64,000 nucleotides of DNA, taken from Punica granatum. Lineage: Eukaryota; Streptophyta; Magnoliopsida; Myrtales; Lythraceae. The position numbers were made by a program, and so were the translations under genes. Under the pieces are notes generated by a model. It saw nothing but the letters and a program-made list of their open reading frames with translations, was not told the DNA's origin and searched no databases. Numbering within the stretch: position 1 is the first letter of the stretch; each line of letters starts with the position of its first letter. Shown piece after piece: positions 31,850 through 44,525 of this stretch. The stretch lies in NCBI RefSeq assembly GCF_007655135.1, contig NC_045127.1, positions 8,565,001 to 8,629,000 on the forward strand, in the 5' to 3' direction.

Positions 31850-33245
31850 AAGCTTTTTCCTTGATATTTTGTAGTCCTTTAAAAAAAAAAAAGGAAAGAA
31901 AAAACCGACTCGCTTCTATGGGAATGTTACAACAGTCACCTATCGCTTCCTGAAATGGGTTGATCAACACAACCATGTAGTGTCAAGCCCGATAATGGCC
32001 ATTTCGTACCGACCAGCTTTGACATTTTTCCACACAGCAATAAGTAGCGAGATTCAATCTAATCTTCTTGCAACTTCACAAACTCAGCTCCGTAGAATTA
32101 TAGAGGAAGAGAAATTCTCCGTTATATGAATAATGTGTATAATAATATCATAATAATAACATATATGTACACGTACATACATATGTATCCACATACTAAG
32201 CGGGAAATAGAACTCATAGAATTCGTCAAAATTAAATATTATTATTTGCGAAAAGGATTTTCATTATAATTCTAGTATTTTTATAAAATAATCCCGGAGG
32301 GAATGAAGGTCAAAGTGGAGTCCAACACTCACAGTTATTGAGAATAATCATAAGCAGAGGTTTAGCTTGAGCTTAGAGGTCTATGGGAATGTTACGATTG
32401 TCACCTGTGGCTTCCTGAAGTGGGTTGATCAACACAACCATGTAGTGTCGAACCCGATATTGGCCCCTTCTTACCGACCAACTTTGACATCTATTCACAC
32501 AGCAATAAGTAGCGGGATTCAATCGAATCTTCATGCAACTTCACAAACTCAGCTCTTTAGAATTATAGAGAAAGAGAAATTCTCCTTTATATTAATGATG
32601 AGTATAATAATACCATAATAATAACAAATATGTACATGTACATAGATATGTATCCACATACTAAGCGAAAAACAGAACTTATAGAATTTATCAACATTAA
32701 ATATTATTAAACGCGAAAAAGGTTTTCATTATATTTGTAGTATTTTTTTTTTTAAAAAAAAATCCCGAAGGGGATGAAGGTCAGAATGGAGCCCAACACT
32801 CTCACATTTAGCGAGAATAATCATAAGCAGAGCTTTAGCTTGAGCTTAGAGGTCTATGGGAATGTTACAACAGTCACCTATGGCTTCCCAAAGTGGGTTG
32901 ATCAACACAACCATGTAGTGTCGAGCCCGATAGTAGCCCTTTCGTACTGACCAGCTTTGACATTTTTCCACACAGCGATAAGTAAAGGGATTCAATCGAA
33001 TCTTCTTGCAGCTTCACAAACTCAGCTCCGTAGAATTATAGAGGAAGAGAAATTCTCCTTTATATTAATAATGTGTATAATAATACCATAATAATAACAA
33101 ATATGTACATGTACATAGATATGTAACCACGTACTAAGCGGGAAATAGAACTTATAGAATTTATCAACATTAAATATTATTAATCACGGAAAAAAATATT
33201 TTCGTTATATTTGTAGTATTTTATAAAAATAAAAAATAAAATTGG
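31850..33245 (+). repeat. Tandem array of an SBT C-terminus, about 470-bp unit
   Basis: Three units, with the landmark TTGATCAACACAACCATG at about 31960, 32425 and 32898 (spacing 465 and 473). Units 2 and 3 start with sequence reading IPKGMKVRMEPNTLTFSE, then KQSFSLSLEVYGNV and YGFPKWVDQHNHVVSSPIVA. That is the Fn3-like C-terminal end of plant subtilases. It is followed by AT-rich non-coding DNA that looks like the gene's own 3' flank (CAGCTCCGTAGAATTATAG, then GTATAATAATACCATAATAA). Unit 1 lacks its start. Scattered frameshifts and stops show the array is not translated as a whole. Confidence 0.75.
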
Positions 33246-34010
33246 ACCATTGATAATACCAAGGTAACGTTCCTTGATTTAGATGGCAAGACAGTCTGTC
33301 ACTCCAATAGATGGCAAGACAGTCGTCATCTGAAACACCACCTGGAAATGTAGTTGAGTAAAATGTCGATCTAAAACTACCTTTCTTTCACGACCGTCTT
33401 TAACAATCAATCAATCAATCAATCTTTCCGAAAGCCAAGAAATTTTCCAGAGTCGTGGCAATCGTGGAAGACGAATCTTCATCCATTTATCGAGCGTTGT
33501 TGAAAATCCCGAAGCAGAGCTTTGGGTTTGAGCTTAGAATTCAATGGGAGTTGGGAACGTCACAGGATCAGTTATACCAATGGCTTCCCCAAGTGGATTC
33601 ATCAACACAACCGTATTGTGTCAAGCCCGACGGTAGGTGCAGGATTCTTCATCTCTAACATGACCTTTGGGAATGAACTAACCATGGGGGGCACATCATA
33701 TTTCCCAGAGAGTGTTTACATCACAAATGCACAAATATACTACTGGGGAGCAAATATAAGCGAAGCGACGTGCTGATCTATTGCATCGGATCATAATGAG
33801 ACACGGCAAAAGGGCAGTCTTTTGTGACAATAGCACCTATAAAACCATCAACGAACAATTTCAGGACAAAAGAGTAAGAGAGCATATAGCAATCCTTCTA
33901 GCGGATGACTTATCAATTATGGATCCGGAAGACTACACCTTCCCTAGTGTCTTTGCGTCTATATTAAAGTGAATATATCCAATCTGAGATGAAGTATAAT
34001 ATATCACTCA
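33243..34010 (+). pseudogene. Shuffled subtilase (SBT) relic C
   Basis: Three SBT pieces in an abnormal order. At 33243-33320 is the stretch that normally follows the catalytic Ser (TIDNTKVTFLDLDGKTVC). From about 33370 to 33640 come the linker and Fn3-like domain (FPKAKKFSRVVAIVEDESSS, then GFPKWIHQHNRIVSSPTV). These are followed without a break in frame by PA-domain sequence (MTFGNELTMGGTSYFPESVY, then FCDNSTYKTINEQF and IAILLADDLSIMDPEDY), which should come before the Ser. An AATC run (33405-33424) and stops interrupt the linker. The segment that should lie between LLKIPK and QSFG is deleted. The catalytic residues are absent. Confidence 0.7.
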
Positions 34011-34081
34011 AAACTTCAGAGAACAGACGGAAGAAACATCGAGAAGCAACGCGTATTGTCTTGAGCCGTCTTACCAAACCA

Positions 34082-34270
34082 CACCAGCCATTCATGAGAT
34101 AAATTCGAGTAAATCATCGACGCTAGCAGGACCCTTTGGTCAACAAAGCTTCATGGAGTGTTTGTGCGCCTTAGACACCAGCCATTCATGAGATAAATTC
34201 GAGTACATCATCGACCCGAGCAGGAGCCTTTGGTCAACAAAGCTTAATGGAGTGTTTCTGCAGCTTAGTG
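34082..34270. repeat. Tandem duplication of about 95 bp
   Basis: The unit ACACCAGCCATTCATGAGAT ... TTTGGTCAACAAAGCTT ... ATGGAGTGTTT occurs twice, back to back, with a few differences. It lies just downstream of the SBT relic C and may be part of it, but I cannot assign it to a domain. Confidence 0.7.
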
Positions 34271-34796
34271 AGCAGGAAAGAATTATCAAGATCATCTTCG
34301 TGACAGCGTCCCCTAGGTTGTAGTTTTACCAGCTAATCGTGAGGTTCAAAGGTCAATCCAATCCGTCATCCCAAACAGTAACGATTAGTCAGGTACTTCA
34401 GTAATATCCTTATTAGGAAACATACTTGAAAAACCAAGCATCCACAAACTACAAAACAAGCATCTTCGATTAATTTCAATGGTGGTACTAGTAATTCCAG
34501 TAATGGACTACAGCCTCAGCTCGGGCGAACTGAGAACATTAGGAAAATAACACAAAAAAGAATGGAACCATTTCATTTCGGTCATAAAACGTCCTGAGAC
34601 TAGTATCTGAGTCGGATATTGTCCTGAAACTACTATCTGATATTGGAGGTATCGCCTCCATAAGAAATGGCATTATCTCCGTAGAGAGATCTTACATAGA
34701 CTACCACATTTCACCTCCACGAGCCCTTCTGTGGAAGATGCCAATTTTGGCATCTCGGTCCTTATGATTAAAGAAACGAGACAGCGGTCCTATGGA

Positions 34797-37700
34797 TTAT
34801 GTAGAAAGGCCCATCGTTTTACAGATGGGGCATAAGTTCTTGTGCATCAGCCACTGCTTGATACAATCTTTGTGGAAATCATGTCCACATTCCAGGGTCC
34901 CAAGATCTTCTCCGTCATTGTACTCTTCCTGTGCATCATAGAAAAAATATGAAACATGAGCCTTGGTTTGCTTCGGATAAGTTTTTCCTGGGGTGACAAC
35001 ATCTCTTCCAGTAATAGATTCTTCGGTCATTGATACCCGACAATGCAATCACCTAAAGACCTGACATTCCAGGAAAGTTGGAGTTCTTGGTTACCTGGCA
35101 AATGCAGCAAGGCTCAGTCTCCAATTGGGAGCCAATGACGACGCACTTCCACTGCTTCAATCGTGCCAATATCGTTTCTTCGCTCAGCCCAGTACTGACA
35201 TTCCCGATGCGCTCTTCCAAGGCCAGTAATTCCTGGAACAATTAAACATAGTTCAAAGATAGTTTACCTATTAGTAATCTAACTCCTAAGAATCAGAGGA
35301 ACCTGAATCATGGCAAAAAGTTTCTGCATCTAACCTCATAAGACATGTTATCAACATCGAGCCTCATGTCCCGATGCTGATCTTGAGTATCAGCTACCCC
35401 GAACAATACCGACTGGTCAAGTATCATGAAATCCTAAATCATGGAAGAGACAGGATTTTAGATCTAGCTGAACACTATTGAAATCAGATCATAATACAAC
35501 CATACACAAGCCTCAAAGGCCACGTTTCTTAAAAGAAATGAAAATGTCTGGCATTGGAAACGTTATAGGAATGGGTATCGTAATTTTGCAATGTAACAGA
35601 TTTTTAAGACATAACTATATTTGATCTCCATATTACTCCTCAGTACTCATCTCCCTAGTTAAACAAGAGAGAGGAGATGTCATAGCCCTCACTCTAAGTA
35701 AAGCACACGGTGACATATAAAGTGAAAAATATCTCCAGGATGCAATTTGAACCACAGACAGGCATCATGCCAAATTAGAGGAGAATAAAGTAGAATCGAG
35801 CCAAAAAAAAAAAAATTACACGAGAATTTCCAGCAAAAGTCTGCATACTGCCTTTTCAATGTCCTTTAGTTCCATCCCTACCTCTATTTGCCTCTATTTC
35901 GACCTTCTGGTTATTGTCAAGAGTCTTATGACTTCCAAAACCAAGAGCTATCACCTAGAATTTAAGACATTTCCCTGTATCATAACTATAAAGACAGGCA
36001 GATTGGCTTCAATTAGTCAACAGCATCACATACACCAAGAACAATTACTAGATCACCATACGAGCCAATAAGATCCCCCTGAAATTGGTTCGGTAAATGC
36101 TAATGCAATAGAGGAGTTGTAATCACAAGCATCTAACCTCAAAGCGCAAGCCTTGCCCTCTGCGCATCATATCCAAAACACTGCGTATCTGTTTCATGTT
36201 AAGGACACAGTAAGCGAGAAAGGAGTGTTTATAAAAACAAGGTCCACAATGCAACAAAAAGTATCAAATAAAACCAAGAAAATAATAACTACAAAAGTTT
36301 CCAGCTGACATAATAAGATTGCAGAGACATCACAAAACTGAAATACATATTTCTAGTAAGCAGACCAGGAAAGTTCCAAGGATGTGCTCTATGCTACTAA
36401 TGGAATCATATGTTTAACCAAATACAGTACGAGGGTTGTTCAAGTGGTAAAAGAGATGGGATGGAGCTCCTATCTGCCCTCTGCACACCCATCTACAAAT
36501 GGATTTCAAGGTGAGTGACAGAATTATTACATGTTTGTAAGGTGTTCATGGGTATGATGATAGCTTCTTATGGAGCCTCCATCAACCAAAAAACAAAGAA
36601 TCAAATAAAACCAATTCTAACGCACTAAAATTTAGTTTAACTTTCGTCTCAAGGAAAAGCTTAGTAGAATTAGACACAAACCTCTGATGCTAGCCTTCTT
36701 CTCCCTTCACTAGGGTTAGCAAAAGCCCGGACAGAGTAGGGAAGTCCAAGCACACCTCCATCACCCTGTCTCTCCATCCAATAAGAAGATCTGAGGGGCA
36801 ATGAATGGCGGTCATGATTATTACTACTACCATGTCTTGATGAAATTACCGTATCTTGTGAGGAGCCTGAAGGACCTGAAGCCATTGCAGAGTAGCTATT
36901 TGAGCCTCCTCCAGGCTCGGAAGCAACAGCGGATAGAGACCTCCGCACATATTCCGATAATCTCCGTGGGTAGTGCATCGGCCTAGGCCTATGAGGGACA
37001 GGCGGTTGGATTGTGGAGCTGGTGCCAGTTTGTGAGGGAGGGAAGTTTCTCGGTATACGAATACTCCCACCACCTAAACTCCTGCTCTGAACAAGAGTTC
37101 TTGAGTCAGTAGCAGGAATGAACATTGGATGATTTTCTAAGGTGTTTCTCGAACTGCTACTTGCTTCTTGTGAACTCTCCGGTCCTGCAACAGAGCTTCT
37201 GCTGGCCCCACTCAATGGAAAAGCAGGATTATGAAGTTCAGGAGGCGGCGCTTGAGCATTCATGTCCCTTGACGAAGATTCTTGACTCAAAAGCAACCCA
37301 AGATCAGATCTGAGAAGTTCTGAACCAACCATGGGATCTGAAGGATGCTGGCTTGGAGCATTTAACCTCGAGTGGAAGTTTCTCGACAATCTTTCCAAAC
37401 TTCGCGCAGTTGGCCCTCTTGCTCCCAACCTGAGTCTCGGTTCTGCTCGTTCAGATATAACTAAGTTACCACCGCTTGAACCACTATAGCCCAAAGAAGC
37501 ACCTGGACAAGGACTACTCTCTGCATTCTGATCATAATCAGGGCTCCTGACCCTTGAGGATTGGCCTCCATGCACTTCAAAAGACTTTCTCTTACAAGGC
37601 ATGCGTCGACCCTCTAGGGAACCATGAGGCCCTTCTTCATTCTCTTCCTCGAGATTCATTCCACTTCCAGATGGACCGGCAAAAGACTCCGGTTCAGAGC

Positions 37701-38067
37701 TGTTGGGAGATTGAAACCATTGGTTGTCAGGTACACTGGGCTTCAATGAATCAGAGCACTCTACAAGTGGAGAATCTTCACTCCCATGGCCCACAAAGCC
37801 CGAATTTATGTCGAGGTTTGCTGGTGACGACCTAGATAGAGAACTTTGGCCCACCGAGAATACATCATTACTAGTCAGGTCGAAGCTTCGGTCATCAAAA
37901 AGTTGATCATTCATGAATCCAATGCTATTACTAGGTGGAAGCAGGTTCTCCGGGTCATGGTTCTCTGATAGATTACCCCAATCTATTGCAGTATTACTTG
38001 AAGAGGATCCATGTTCGAGGTCAAAAAGGTCAGACAATGAAGCAACTGTTGCCCTGTGCCCTTGCAT
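34797..38067 (-). CDS. RING-H2 E3 ubiquitin ligase, MBR/HIP1/RHG1A type
   Basis: Five coding exons on the minus strand: 38067-36682, 36188-36138, 35433-35335, 35232-35095 and 34928-34797. All junctions are GT/AG and in phase 0, giving 601 codons. The large first exon is Ser/Pro/Gly-rich and probably disordered. Near its start is DLFDLEHGSSS, like other members of this plant family. Small exons encode IRSVLDMMRRG and an acidic linker. The C-terminal RING-H2 finger is complete: C554, C557, C572, H574, H577, C580, C591, C594 (C-x2-C-x14-C-x-H-x2-H-x2-C-x10-C-x2-C). The finger is split by the last intron. RING-H2 proteins recruit an E2 and transfer ubiquitin; Arabidopsis MBR proteins target Mediator subunit MED25, but the substrate here is unknown. 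An upstream non-coding exon is inferred. No breaks are seen. Confidence 0.9.
36425..36605 (+). repeat. SINE-like insertion in E3 ligase intron 1
   Basis: Begins with a box-A-like GGGTTGTTCAAGTGGTAAAAG and ends in CATCAACCAAAAAACAAAG, an A-rich tail. No clear box B is present. Located wholly within the intron between 36189 and 36681. Confidence 0.3.
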
Positions 38068-38090
38068 TGGGGCCCGCAGACAGTTTTAGA

Positions 38091-39317
38091 ACGAACGGCA
38101 AGATCAATGTGAAGATGTCACTGCAGGGTAAAGAAAAAGAAAGAAAATTGTAAGGGTTAAGACTTTCATAAGTTTTAAAAACAAGATCATTTTAACTAAT
38201 CTCGACATAATGTGGCGATTAAAACTTGGAAATTTCTCAAAGCTAAATGAGTAGAATGAGATGGATAGTATCAAATTAATTTGGAATATATTACAATTCA
38301 CCAGAAAATAAAAAACTCACAGCATATTACAGGCATTGGCAGAGCAATTGCAACTGATATAATTTAAAGTTAACGAAACCTGAGCTGGAAAAAAATTGAA
38401 ATCACAATTTGAAGCTGCTGCATCATTTACAACTCACATTCTTTGAAAATGCAGCTACTCAAGAGATTATGAACTGTGTGATAATAGAAAGCAGTCTCAG
38501 TTTCCCTCCAAAAAAACGTTTTGTGAAGCTTGGTTACTTTAGTCAACGCAATTTTTCATCATGAAGACAGAAAAATTACAGAATCATCCACTTCCTTTTC
38601 CATTTTTTGCAATTAAGAGACAAACAGATTAAGCAATGACAAGGGGAGACCTCTGGAGTGGTGAAACGGGTAAGACTCATCATCAAAGATAGTTTCTCAG
38701 CTCCAATAGATCACCTTACTGCAAACTTCAATTTCTATGAGCAGGGAAAGTTCCTCAACACTAGCACAAGATCATCCTCTCCAAGTCAACGGGGAACGAC
38801 AGAGCTTTGAAGATTGATTTCAAGAAATAGCACAGGATGATCATAAATAGTCTCACTCAAAACCAAAAAAAAAAAAGGAGGAGGGGGAAAAAAAGCATGT
38901 CTCACTACATTAGGCATGAAAAAAAAAAAAGAAGGTCGAAACCCAGAAATGAAGTTCTGAAATTCTGTTATAAAAATGGAAAAATCTTCGGAACAAAATT
39001 AGCATTCCATCCAGCTCAAAATCGGCTTCTGGGTCAATCTTCAGTTCTATTTTCGAAAAATCATCCAAACCCAGAAAAAAAATTTATAGAAAATGAAAAG
39101 ACAAACTGAAAAAAACTCCAGCTCTTCAATCTCATCCGACGATCACCATAATAAACCGACCAACCCAAGAAATAACACAAAAAAAAAACTCACCTTTGAG
39201 ACAAGAACGGAGCAATCAGACCGATCTGAGAAATGAGTCACGGAATCAGAGGCGGTAGAACGTCTCTGAACAAGGGCAGGAAGGTGGGGCGGCACAGAAC
39301 TAGAGCCCCCAGCTATC

Positions 39318-39355
<38 letters not shown>

Positions 39356-39433
39356 TTTGGGGGGGGCAGGAGAAGCAGAGGCGTTTGGGAGAAAAATATG
39401 AGATGGGCATTGAAATGTAAAATGTAAGAACAC

Positions 39434-39490
<57 letters not shown>
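38091..39490 (-). other. 5' leader exon and leader intron of the E3 ligase gene
   Basis: Upstream of the ATG at 38067 an acceptor (CCCTGCAG) puts the start of the coding exon at 38120. A matching strong donor (CAAAG|GTGAGT) ends a non-coding exon at 39194. That exon extends to roughly 39490 and contains two GA/CT microsatellites. The intervening intron is about 1.07 kb. An intron in the 5' untranslated region is common in this gene family. The transcription start is not certain. Confidence 0.6.
39319..39489. repeat. Two (GA)n microsatellites in the E3 leader
   Basis: GA runs at about 39319-39352 and 39438-39489, read as CT runs on the coding strand. They lie in the untranslated leader exon or the core promoter of the minus-strand E3 ligase gene. 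They are likely to vary in length between individuals. Confidence 0.85.
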
Positions 39491-39492
<2 letters not shown>

Positions 39493-42200
39493 AAATTTAT
39501 GAGTCTTGTGATCCCATATGTTCAATGAGGCAGCAGTTACTGTGTTGCTATAACAAAAGCATTTGAAAAGCATTGAAACACTCTATTTATCAGTAAAAGC
39601 GCTTCAGACTAAATCGGTTTTGAACTTAATTGCGGCTTTTCTAGGCTAAATGGCCAATTTTTGGCCCAAAATATTCGGACTTTATATGGGGAAGTAAATA
39701 TTTAGGCGAGAGTAATGGTGGAATTTGGTGGGGTATTGAATTGAATTGAATGAATGAATGACATTAGATGGATGGATGCATAGATAGGGGGAAAGAGAGC
39801 AGAAACCCAACTAATAATAAGCCAGAAGATGTGTCCTGCTGGGCCTCTTTGCAATTTGCAGGTGGCTCAAGACCCCGCCTTTCATTCTTCAACTATCTCT
39901 CTCTCTCTAACTTTGTTTTCTCATTTCAGCCAAAAAAATAAAAAAGTTATATAGATAAAGAAAATTAAAAAAGAAAGAAGAAATTCCTTGTGGGAGCATT
40001 TTCTTTTGAGAAATGCTTTTATTGATTTATTCTCAAAAACGAGAAAATGATCCTTGTTGCCAGGGCAACGCAGCCTACACTCTATAGGATTAATTTCAGT
40101 CCATAAATTCATAATATTCGTGATGCTGTGTATAAAAAAAAAAAAAAAAGGTGCTTCCAATCACAAAAGAAAAAGGTTTTCCTTATGGAAAAAAAAAATA
40201 ATTGTGATATTTCACTGTCGTGATAGAGGATGACTTGTTCCTTCTTGTTTCCTTCCTACTTCCTCATCAGCTATTTTTATTAATAATTTTTTAATCTCGG
40301 ATCACTGTTCTACCACCGTGTTGAATGGGATCAACTTAATTCACGATATTCGATGTTCTCTTGATCGACGCTATTTTTATCAAGCAGTGGTGATGAATCC
40401 ATAATTTTATTGGAAAAGAAAAATATGCGTACAGGACGATAGACGTTTCAAGAGAGTTCATTTTTTTTTTTATCTCTAGGAAAAAAGTACTACCTCTAGT
40501 GCTCACGAATAATGAGGTCGGCCTTAGATTTATGAATTAACTAGAACCAAATATGCATCGGGTGTTTCTCAATCTTTTATATGATTCATAAATTCGAGCT
40601 AAACTTCCTATTCGAGCTATATCACTTTCAAGAACTAAACACGCTTTTCTTTTCCAAGCCAAAAGATGGCCATTTTTTTCTTAATTAAAGACAATATATG
40701 TATATAGTCATGGTGTTCGTTTGATTGATTTGATTTTCACCATGGACTAATATTTCTTGCCTTTATTTAACCTCATATGCCTGTCCTGCCTGCCCCAACT
40801 CCCCTTATCTGTCTGCCACCGGGGCCAGCCTTTGAGACACATCTTGTGACTTCATAAAGAAAAACAAATTAATAAACTTGGCAATTACCATGAGTATTGT
40901 GCAACTGTGTTATGGGTCCCACTTTTTTAGATGGCTCCCGAGACTTGCCACCTCCCTTACCTGAAAATCTGGGGTTGCTTGCTCCATATTTGACTTCTTC
41001 TACTTATCTGTTTGTTGTTGTTGTTGTTGTTGTTGAGGTCTTTTTTTTCTTTTTTCTTTTTTAAAAAAAAAGAGCAAGGGAAGGAAATAAAGGGCTGGGG
41101 GGGCAATGAGTAATATCTGAAAGCAAGAAACCAGATGCGGCTCTTTTCATTTTCTCCTCCTCCTTTTTCAATTAATTTGCCGTCGGTAAATTTATAGGTG
41201 GGGACGATGAATTAGCTCAAAGAAAAAGAAGAAAAAAAAAAAAAAAAGAATGGTGTTTTGCTTGATGAGGTGTGCTTGGTCCAAATTCTACTCACCCAAC
41301 AAAAGCTTGATCAGAATATGTCCTACCAATTGAATTTGACAACTTCATCTCATCTAGTAATTCATTTGGCAAGAAAATATCTTCATAAAGTACAGCTACT
41401 GTAATACTAGAACTTTAAACTTATGATTTCTCGGGAAAATCGGTCCAGTACGTAATATTCTTTTCTAGATTACGCGGAATTATATAACCTAATATTTCAT
41501 TTTAGTGTATAAGAATGAGAATAAAGCAGCTGCCCATGAATTGATTAGGCTGGGACCTGGACAGCCCAGGCACACAACACAAACACCTTTCAATTAAGCC
41601 AAAGGACATGAGAGGGAAAGATTTAAGTGTGAAACCAATTTGGAAAATCCTTTTGACACCTGTGAAAGGAAAAGAATGGAGGATCAATTGTGAAATTGTC
41701 TGCAGATTCTCTTATCTTTACCCAACTTCCTTTATATATATATAGTTTATGTGTGTGTGTGTGTGTATGTATATCATCATCACCTTTGGCCTTTACCACC
41801 GTTGGTTCATCATCAATATACATGGTATCCCTCTTTATATATTCTCATGTCCTCTTGTATGTTATTCTCTTGCTTCCTTCTTTAGTTTTCATTCACGCCT
41901 CTTAAAGGAGGAGGCTTAGCTCATTTACCCAAATAAGTGAAGTTTTGCTCATTCCCTCTTTCTTTCTTTGACGGGACCACTAGATTTAATTGGCTCTTGT
42001 CAGATTAATTTTTGCCTCGTATTTACTTGGCCCTAATCAATCATCTCAAACTGTTTCCACTTGACTTCTAAGTAACATGCACCTACATTGCAAATAAAAT
42101 AAAATCTATCAATTGAAACTGCAATTGTATCTCGTGGTTCGTTCACATCTTTGATTTTTTTTCCCCCTCTTTTGTCTATTCTTTTTTCCTTCTCTATTTT
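39490..42200. other. Intergenic DNA upstream of the E3 ligase gene
   Basis: Likely contains the E3 promoter near its left edge. Otherwise it has homopolymers, a (GTT)n repeat at about 41012-41035 and a (GT)n repeat at about 41750-41766. No gene was seen. Confidence 0.5.
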
Positions 42201-42217
42201 CATTAAGAAAAAATTAT

Positions 42218-42994
42218 GGGTAAATTGTACTGTTGGTCCAAAATGTTTTACAAATGTTTCATTATGGTCCAAAAAGTTTTTTTCGCTACATGATGGTACA
42301 AAATGTTTCAAAGTTGTTTCATGATGGTACAAACCGTTAATTCGAGTTTGACGCCGTCAAGCCGACGCTGACGTGGCTACTACGTGTCACCTCCTTACTG
42401 ACGTGGCCGAAAAATTTTAAATAATTCTAAAATTTAAAATTTTAAAATTTTAAAAACTTTAAAAATAATTCTAAAAATAATTTAAAAAATATTTTAAACA
42501 TTTAATTTAAAAATTTAATTTAAATTTTAAAATATTTTTATTATTTTAATTAAAAATAATTTTAATATTAAATTAAATTTTTATAAAATTATTTAAAATT
42601 ATTTTTAAAAATCAAAAAATATTTAAAAAAATTTAAATTTTTTTTTACATTTTTAAATTTTTAAAAAAATTTTCAAAATTTTAAAATATTTTTTATTTTT
42701 TTCTAAATTTTTACTCTTTTTTATTATTTTATTATTTTTTTGTATTTTTTTTGTACTTTTTAAAATTTTATTTTCTCTTAAATGGCGTGGCGCACTATGA
42801 TTGGTTCCACGTAACAAAAGTGACACATAGAACGCGCCACGTCAGCAAAATGTTAACGGCGTTAGGGCCAATTGAAGGTTTGTACCATTATGAAACAATT
42901 TTGAAACATTTTGTACTATCATGTAGCGAAAAAAACTTTTTGGACCATAATGAAATATTTGTAAAATATTTTGAACCACCAGTGCAATTTATCC
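42218..42994. mobile_element. Foldback Mutator-type MITE, 777 bp
   Basis: Starts GGGTAAATTGTACTGTTGG and ends (inverted) GGATAAATTGCACTGGTGG. The arms share GGTCCAAAAAGTTTTTTTCG, ATGGTACAAA and the inner GACGCCGTCAAGCCG/GCCACGTCAGC blocks. Flanks are AAAAATTAT (42209-42217) and AAGAATTAT (42995-43003), a 9-bp target duplication with one change. The centre (42410-42780) is an extreme AT-rich run of AATTTTAAAA-type words. It is a longer relative of the 23767-24231 element. Confidence 0.8.
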
Positions 42995-44214
42995 AAGAAT
43001 TATATACTTTGAAGTTAGTAAAATAAGTTGTTGTCTTTTTCAAGGCCAACTACGCACGGGTACTGGACTTTATAGAAAGACACTGAAAACACACGAGGGG
43101 TGTACAAGTAATTATATGTTTTGGATGTTAGTTCACGGGAACTCTCTATAGTAATGCATATAGTATACGTATATGTATATATGATGCATAGCTTTATTAG
43201 AACCCAATTACATGAGGTTTGCGTTGACAATTCTATATTATATTAAACTAATTAGGGGAATTAATGTGGAAATATCAAGATATATAAATAATAAACACGG
43301 TGACGACATCCTCCACCAAAACAAATATTACGACATCTGTTTTCTTGTACCTTTTGCCAATGCAATCCATCGAACTCCTATCCATATCGGCAACCTAAAC
43401 TTCTGCTTCCTGCTAGATGCCAACATCCTAGCTAGCTAATGGCTCTCTTCCAAAAATCAATTTTCACCACAATGCATGTATAATTTCCAATAACTTTGAT
43501 TATGAGAATTATAATGAGAATTAATTTATTTATACATTAAAATTTCGCAACCATACAATACTTAATATCAAGTTTTCGACAATATTCGTGACCGTGATCA
43601 TCTCTCTCGCATGTATATGAAATCGTGGAACGTGTTGCCTCTTTAAACCTTAATTTAATAGGCACCGGGCAAAATATAGAAATGTTGGTGAGAGGCAATC
43701 ATATTCCCACCAATATTTATTCGACAAAGAAAGATGTCAAGTTGGCCAAGTTTTGAGGAGTGTTGATGGGTTATAATCAGCTAGCTATCCTCCAAAAGTT
43801 ATATATGAAGTGGGCATTCACTTAATTGAAGGGCCTTTCAAACCGGCAACTATATATATGTGGAGGCCCCTATTTCTTTCTCCCCATGCCCCATATTCAG
43901 CTAATTAAATACGTGATCGTAAATGTCGATCTCGAGTGTCAGTATCCTGAAATCGATAGTTTAAAATAGAAGGTAAAGGTACTTCGGAGGACGAGAGCCC
44001 ATGATGAATGGGTAATTCATTATAACTATATATAACCCATGGATTAAAATGATCGACGACCGATGTATCTATATACTGAATCTATCATTTTCAAAAATAA
44101 GATGATGAATTTACGATTATGGGTTGGAGTAAAAGTTTTCTGCTGGACAAAGATCCATGATGGATCTATACAATTATAATTCTATAGCACATAAATTAAA
44201 ATGATCAAGAAGAT

Positions 44215-44525
44215 ATATATTATCTAAGTTTTTTTAGTTGTTACTACATTTTACCTCTTAATAAAGTGAAAAATATAATTGTTAAAGAAATTATTTAGCA
44301 ACTAATAAACTCTTTAGCAACTATAATTTCAGTTGTTAAAAAACAAAATATAATTGCTAAAGTTTATACTAATTAAAATAATTTGATTGCATTTTAGTTG
44401 TAACAGTTTTAGTAGCTAAAGGAATTGATAACTAAATATATGTATGGTTGAAATATATTTTAGTTGCAACTTTTTAGCAACTAAAATTGATCATTTATTT
44501 GATAATAAACTATTTTGTTGTATTG
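44215..44525. repeat. Repeat cluster of TTAGCAACTAA words
   Basis: The word TTTAGCAACTA and its inverse TAGTTGCTAAA or TAGTTGCAAC occur about eight times in both orientations within 300 bp. Clustered short inverted motifs like this are typical of the subterminal regions of CACTA-type elements and their MITEs. Ends and target duplication were not found. Confidence 0.45.

Noticed and set aside
39143..39573. Ser-Leu-rich open frames
   Set aside because: Translations of GA/CT repeats in the untranslated leader of the E3 ligase gene.
42410..42780. Extreme AT-rich run that could be an origin or scaffold attachment region
   Set aside because: It is the core of a foldback MITE bounded by a 9-bp target duplication, which explains its presence.
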